From Apostichopus japonicus (Eukaryota; Echinodermata; Holothuroidea; Aspidochirotida; Stichopodidae), in NCBI RefSeq assembly GCF_037975245.1, contig NC_092563.1, positions 10,441,001 to 10,505,000 on the forward strand: a stretch of 64,000 bases of DNA. Reading direction: 5' to 3'. Under the pieces are notes generated by a model. That model did not search any database. It was not told the origin of the DNA and worked only from the letters and a program-made list of their open reading frames with translations. The translations under genes and the position numbers were made by a program. Below, piece after piece: positions 61,919-64,000 of the stretch (within the stretch, counting starts at the first letter, position 1; every line of letters starts with the position of its first letter).

Positions 61919-62231
61919 ATCAGTAAATGTAGTTGTGAATATGCAAGAGGTAAAGCATGCCCATAACACCCTCCTCCCCCCTCCCATCCCCTCTAAAAAA
62001 AAAGTGTGATTTGAAGAAAATGTGGATATTTATCAAAGGTGTCTGGTAGGTAGGGTAATCTACGTAAAACTACTAATAGCTAAAATGAATATATGAATAA
62101 GATCATGTTTACTGGTTCCTTTAAACTCTGGGGTACAAAACAATGACAACATGACTTTGAAAAAGTTAACCCTCTTTACAAACTTCAAACTTGATTAAAA
62201 TTTCAGACTAAGATATCGAGATTTAACACCA
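61919..62231. other. Spacer, nothing recognised
   Basis: AT-rich with poly-C and poly-A tracts (61970-62005). No supported feature. Confidence 0.3.
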
Positions 62232-62596
62232 TCACAGTTCATCCTCCAAATCATCTTCCCCTGCATCAACAATCTCAACATCTTCTTGGAAGTTGCTGCA
62301 ATTTCTATATTTACATAGGTCTGTACACGGTAGTTGTGCATTCATTCAGGAACATCTTCCTTTAAGACATTTGCCGACTCTACAGCTACTGCTGACAAAC
62401 TGAAGCAAAACATCTGGGTCAGGTGGCTTCGTCATCCAAGTGATTATAAGGTCATCATTTTCAAGTTTACATCCATGTCCCTCTGGTGAGAGTGCATCAA
62501 TCCTTGGCTGCAATGCCCTACTGTGAATAGCAGCCTGGTTGGTGCAGCGCTTAACATGCTGGATCAGAGCATCTTTTGTTGGTGGTAAACTCTGCT
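62232..62596 (-). pseudogene. Terminal exon of a cysteine-rich (CXC/Tesmin-like) family gene, nonsense-mutated
   Basis: Minus strand. After a strong acceptor (TCTCCTCCTCAG, 62597 onward) the frame reads LPPTKDALIQHVKRCTNQAA, GHGCKLENDD, ITWMTKPPDPDVLLQFVSSS and CRVGKCLKGRCS. A TGA (62346-62348) then falls where this family normally has a Cys, and the same frame continues with LPCTDLCKYRNCSN and an acidic tail to TGA at 62232-62234. The LPPT..A..QHVKR..QAA / GHG.....I.WM..PP.P..L / CXC order is known from large multicopy, probably mobile-element-related proteins of marine invertebrates and fish. Best read as a pseudogene. Confidence 0.6.
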
Positions 62597-62867
62597 CTGA
62601 GGAGGAGATGAACAGAACACCTTGTACCATGAAATTGGATATTTTTGAGTCTCACATTTTATGATGGGGTACCAATATAATTACAATTCAGCTAGAAATA
62701 TGTTGCAAATTTCTTTAATAATTTCAATGGAAAGATTAACCTGATATTGCATCTCAAAGCGTTTAGAGAATTTTTTAATTTTCCTTGGGGGAGGACCCCC
62801 ATATTCCAAAAGTCCTAGATCCACCCCTGAACACTCAATGAACCACACATTGAAGAGAGTACTTTAC

Positions 62868-63023
62868 CTTTCAAGATCTGTATGTCTTCCTTGTCAAGAA
62901 TTGTATCTAGTTTCTTCAACATAGAGAGTGGTACCTCACTTCAATGGCAACACGGTCTTTTCCTCTAATATTCATAAAATCTGGGCTCATCTTTTTCCGC
63001 TCTGCTGCTTGTCGAAGCAATAC
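62868..63023 (-). pseudogene. Internal exon of the same gene
   Basis: Minus strand, acceptor ATTAAG at 63024 and donor AAAG|GTAAAG at 62867. Reads VLLRQAAERKKMSPDFMNIR then GKDRVAIEVRYHSLC, matching the family's RGKD..A.EVRYH..C segment, followed directly by TGA (62916-62918), so the frame is broken. The intron to the terminal exon is about 270 bp and includes a CCTAGATCCACCCCTGA repeat end (62812-62829). Confidence 0.55.
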
Positions 63024-63700
63024 CTTAATAAAATGAAATAAAAAAAGCAAATTGTTTTGCATTTTCTGTTGATCAAAATGTAAGTTTGAACAAATAAGAA
63101 CTAAGACAATTTTATTTATATACCATGTGATCTGCTCATCTTCTATGGACAAACAAAGACACATTCAAATTTTGCAAACCAGTGTCATGCAAAAAGGAAT
63201 TAAAACAGGCTTTTTTTGACAGTACAGTACATTATCTCTTAATGTTATGGTTTAAATTATACAATGGTAGATTATATCTGTTACTAATAATAAAGGAGAC
63301 AGATACTTGTTCATTTTGGTAAAGCTAGACAGGCTGACCATAAGACCTTGCAAACCTAACCTTATTGCACCTTTGTTACACTTATTTTTCTAACTAATAT
63401 AATATCTCTATCATTCAAATAAAGGGCCACAGTAAGAAAACTATGAAGCCTGTATTTAACACTTAGGCTAGTGCCCCAGATGGAGAATTTGAAACAAATT
63501 TCCGTTCCTACCACCTTATAACAAAACAAATCTGATGACCATGCCACTAAGTAATTATATTATGTTCAGGTCCAACACTGTGCCCTTTGACTTGGATTCT
63601 ATCCCTTAAGAGCTACTGATCTTGCATTATGCAACTTCTCTTAACACTTCAACTATGCCACAGAAGTACAAGTAGAGTCGTGTAGTATGCTTAGGCTTAC

Positions 63701-64000
63701 CTCCATCGAAAGTCTCTGCCTGCTGCAGCTTGTCCCGTTTGCAACGCCTAGTAATGTATTGTTTCTTTTCCCACATATAATAAATTGAACAGGCAATACA
63801 CCAGAGCTTCTGCTTGGTTTCCTCGATCTTTTCCGTCAATTCTTCGTTTAAAATCATATGGGGTCTCCTCTGGAACTGTCCGTTTTCTTGCAGCAATGTG
63901 CTTGCTATCAATGAACCGCCTGTAACACTTATCGTGGAACCCCATCATACTATGCTGTTGAACACACGCTTGATCGTAGTAGGCCATGGAGTAATCAGTA
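63701..64000 (-). pseudogene. Upstream exon of the same gene, partial at window edge
   Basis: Minus strand. One frame reads FHDKCYRRFIDSKHIAARKR; a second, shifted frame reads LTEKIEETKQKLWCIACSIY and KRDKLQQAETFDGG, ending at GATGGAG|GTAAGC, a good donor (63699-63700). The H..CY.RF.D and C..C....KL..AETFD segments are the family's N-terminal zinc-binding pattern. The frame change lies at roughly 63830-63870. The exon continues beyond the window. Confidence 0.5.

Overview
This looks like nuclear DNA of an animal, most likely a marine invertebrate; the many short AGGCCTAG-like motifs and the transposon mix would suit an echinoderm or a relative, but that is an inference. Reasons for calling it eukaryotic: GT-AG exon borders, long satellite arrays, (TA)n microsatellites, Penelope-like, LINE, hAT-like and TTAA-target transposon traces, and no operon structure. 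No tool or database was used; family calls come from motifs read by eye.

Layout. (1) 1-950: single-copy-like non-coding DNA. (2) About 955-27700: one satellite array of 215/216-bp monomers, built from larger duplicated blocks and split by a 7.4-kb insertion (19612-27053) with CCCAGCAAACACA inverted ends and a TA duplication. The insertion carries its own subterminal repeats, a small inverted-repeat cluster and two probable exons with a poly(A) signal. The many 72-codon frames in the array are periodic by-products of the monomer, not genes. (3) 27762-30067: an element with inverted CAGTCCGA repeats, invaded by a broken Penelope-like retroelement (minus strand, GIY-YIG endonuclease, hammerhead-ribozyme-like motifs). 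(4) 31082-40543: a dense transposon nest. Elements can be peeled apart by inverted ends and target duplications: a TA-flanked element holding two successive hAT-like elements and a CGTCCCC-repeat element, then a 5.8-kb hAT-like element holding a TTAA-flanked element with a THAP-domain relic, two more hAT-like elements and a TA-flanked MITE. (5) 41057-42465: a foldback element and a LINE reverse-transcriptase fragment.

(6) 43106-47440 is the main gene: one uninterrupted frame of 1444 codons from the first ATG. It joins a PHD finger, a ubiquitin-specific protease, a DDE-transposase-like (RNase H-fold-like) region and a C-terminal Ulp1/SENP-type cysteine protease. Both protease active sites look complete. 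It is the best candidate here for an undescribed system: a mobile-element protein with a ubiquitin protease at one end and a SUMO-type protease at the other. (7) It is followed within about 90 bp by an 8-kb tandem array (47530-55460) of 245-bp half-units in 490-bp dimers and 1250-bp higher-order repeats. (8) 55460-64000: mostly non-coding, with one possible exon (55799-55986), a MITE, a second hammerhead-like motif, and at the right edge a decayed minus-strand multi-exon gene of a cysteine-rich family, running off the window.

Overall this is a repeat-dominated region with one clearly intact coding frame.
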